Assembly: GCF_003058085.1 (NCBI RefSeq)
Contig: NZ_QBUD01000016.1
Coordinates: 30,003-94,002 of the forward strand
Direction of reading: 5' to 3'
DNA length: 64,000 bases
Source of the DNA: Yoonia sediminilitoris
GTDB lineage: Bacteria > Pseudomonadota > Alphaproteobacteria > Rhodobacterales > Rhodobacteraceae
Position numbers and translations under genes: made by a program
The notes under the pieces: model-generated
Database searches by the model: none
The model's input: the letters and a program-made list of their open reading frames with translations, nothing else
What the model was told of the DNA's origin: nothing
Shown: piece after piece, positions 62,765 through 64,000 of the stretch
Layout: every line of letters begins with the position of its first letter
How positions within the stretch are numbered: the stretch's first letter is position 1

Positions 62765-63075
62765 TGATACAAGGGGGCTAACCCGCCACCATAGGCCACG
62801 CTGAACGCTGCCCGATACCGCAGACCCGGTCCGGGCGCGCCTTCAAGAATGCGCGCGACCTCATTGGCGCTTATGCGCCCGCCCCAAGGGGTTTTTCACC
62901 CTTAGGGGGATGGGCTATGATCACCGTCAACGCGTCACCCATGCATAGGTGGAGTTTTCAGCAGACAATATCCGGCCCCCGCTCCTTCCCCCGATGTACA
63001 GAAGAAGGCCCTTCGGTTTCAGATCCGTATCCACACGATGCCTTTTGACGGTGGCCAGCCGTTTCCCCGCAGGCT
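62765..63075. other. 311-bp gap with a hairpin
   Basis: No gene supported. A hairpin CCCCAAGGG/CCCTTAGGGG (62882-62908) is followed by A/T-poor sequence, so it is not a classic terminator. Confidence 0.4.
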
Positions 63076-63387
63076 TTGCGCTATAGCCCACAGAGTCTGG
63101 TTGCTAGGCAGGTTCTTCTTGAAAGTGATCCCGCTGCTTTGCCCAGCATCTCTGACGAAGTTGGTTGGCTATTAAAGAGGATCGTCGATGAATTCGACAC
63201 TTTGACAGGGATATTAGAATTTGATCCAGTCGACGATAGATCAAAGAAAGAAATTGAGGAAACTATCAGGTCGATGACAACTCTCTATCGCTCTCCACCA
63301 GACGGTGATCGGCAGAGAGCGGCTGATATCTGCGATAGCCTTGGATTGTTGGCAGAGGTTAAGAAGCGATCTGCCACAATGGCTTAA
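63076..63387 (+). CDS. hypothetical protein, 103 aa
   Basis: A frame from a TTG at 63076. Its middle (WLLKRIVDEFDTLTGILEFD, KEIEETIRSMTTLYRS) is amphipathic-helical and acidic and looks like a real protein, but no family is recognised and no good ribosome site precedes the start. Its base composition is less GC-rich than the neighbouring pump genes, fitting an accessory gene next to IS debris. It may be a toxin- or phage-type small protein; that is a guess. Confidence 0.45.
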   Translation: MRYSPQSLVARQVLLESDPAALPSISDEVGWLLKRIVDEFDTLTGILEFDPVDDRSKKEIEETIRSMTTLYRSPPDGDRQRAADICDSLGLLAEVKKRSATMA

Positions 63388-63547
63388 ACCAATTCTGTGC
63401 TGACCGACTGTGCATCGGCTCAATAGGCCAGCTTCATCCCGAGCAGGGACGGCCCAAAGCCGACCTTGAACGCGGAGTCCAGCTGCGGCGTCGGCAGCCC
63501 GCTTTTCGGACATTCGCTGCACTCGCGAGACTTCGACCTAGCCTAAC

Positions 63548-64000
63548 TCAGTCGACCAATATGATCCGTACGCACGAAGTAGAGCGTGCCGTGTTCGTAA
63601 ATACCAACGATCCGCATTGCCGGCGTCGCAGCATCAAGACGAACGGCGACATCGCCTCTGATCGCATCAATCGTGCTGGAGGATGCGGCAGGCAAGCGAG
63701 TGACAAGAATTCTGTCCTAACAAGCGATGCGCTTTTCAAACATGCGGGATATGCGGCGTGCTGGCGGTGATGCAAGCGCCGCGGTTCGAGTGTCTTTCGT
63801 TTGATCCTTTCTCTTTGTTTTAGAATGGCTGTGTCCCGTCCGAAGTAGACGTCTGCAGGTGTGACGTTGTTGATGCTCTCGTGATGCCGCTGATGATTGT
63901 AGTGATCGACGAAGGCTTCGATCTGAGCTTCAAGGTCACCTGGCAGGAAGTAGTTTTCCAGCAAGATGCGGTTCTTTAGGGTTTGATGCCAGCGTTCGAT
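63548..64000 (-). CDS. IS3 family transposase C-terminal part, cut by the right edge
   Basis: From the window edge the minus strand reads IERWHQTLKNRI, LLENYFLPGDLEAQIEAFVD, HYNHQRHHESINNVTPADVY and KQRERIKRKTLEPRRLHHRQ, the conserved end of IS3-family OrfB (rve domain with YNxxRxHxSL-type tail). Where such transposases normally stop, just after HHRQHA, the frame runs on ~60 residues into foreign sequence and ends at 63548. The element's right half is outside the window. Probably truncated at this end. Confidence 0.85.
   Translation of the reverse strand: MERWHQTLKNRILLENYFLPGDLEAQIEAFVDHYNHQRHHESINNVTPADVYFGRDTAILKQRERIKRKTLEPRRLHHRQHAAYPACLKSASLVRTEFLSLACLPHPPARLMRSEAMSPFVLMLRRRQCGSLVFTNTARSTSCVRIILVD
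63551..63720 (-). pseudogene. Rhs/YD-repeat-like fragment
   Basis: In a different minus-strand frame from the IS3 tail, the sequence reads RIVGIYEHGTLYFVRTDHIG then RLS-stop. GxLYFVRTDHIGR is close to the Rhs core repeat (YYVxTDHLGRP). Only ~50 residues are readable. It suggests that the IS3 element landed in or beside an Rhs-type gene. Confidence 0.35.

Noticed and set aside
1..64000. tRNA, rRNA or CRISPR arrays
   Set aside because: Reading both strands by eye I found no cloverleaf with the conserved TTCGA arm, no rRNA signature and no regularly spaced direct repeats; a dedicated scan could still find one.

Overview
The window reads as a chromosomal segment of an alphaproteobacterium of the Rhodobacteraceae (Roseobacter group). 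The evidence is the split F0 operon with separate b and b' subunits, a MipZ division ATPase, a VPLPA-CTERM sorting signal, the ffh / rpsP-rimM-trmD-rplS-rpmE arrangement, and the general protein style. I cannot name a species from sequence alone.

Layout. 1-10.7 kb is housekeeping and surface glycan genes: polA (cut by the left edge), a small zinc-finger protein, an orphan ABC ATPase, a HIT hydrolase, a glycosyltransferase divergent from a sulfotransferase and an unknown protein, a PfkB-family kinase, nth, an Ada-like repair regulator and an OmpA-type lipoprotein. 10.8-17.9 kb holds a GntR regulator, a decayed CPBP-protease pseudogene, the F0 operon (atpI-B-E-F'-F), an ArsR regulator, a LysR/EamA transporter pair and a small DoxX-like protein. 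18.3-25.4 kb is the translation and secretion block: ffh, three tandem GNAT genes, chorismate mutase, rpsP, a 50-aa small gene, rimM, trmD, a membrane protein, rplS and rpmE. 25.6-44.1 kb carries a chemoreceptor, a DEAD-box helicase, a probable 6S RNA, mipZ, a glutamate-synthase-like oxidoreductase, a second EamA transporter, a VPLPA-CTERM protein, leuB, a LysR/NmrA pair, a nuclease-like secreted protein, leuD, leuC, an RTX-repeat protein and an MscS channel.

44.1-57.5 kb is an accessory region littered with fragments of IS3, IS6 and IS256 elements and a plasmid/phage primase-like scrap. Its centre (45.1-50.8 kb) holds the most interesting content. It has an ammonium transporter fused to a class III adenylate cyclase with all key residues of both domains, a divergent three-helix membrane protein with a cyclic-nucleotide-binding (Popeye-like) domain, and a SulP anion transporter carrying both STAS and cyclic-nucleotide-binding domains. 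Together they suggest a self-contained circuit: ammonium (or its flux) -> cAMP -> control of an anion transporter. The module lies between the inward-facing halves of two IS6-family transposase genes in the same orientation, as if left behind by an IS6-type compound element. The rest of the region has redox and detoxification genes (quinone reductase, GFA, TetR plus FAD monooxygenase, VOC, an SDR without its catalytic Tyr).

57.5-62.6 kb is an RND efflux operon (TetR-MFP-RND, each pair overlapping by 4 bases) with a near-perfect 24-bp palindrome upstream. The right end returns to mobile debris: an IS3 transposase tail cut by the window edge and reading into a piece that resembles an Rhs repeat. 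I saw no tRNA, rRNA or CRISPR array.
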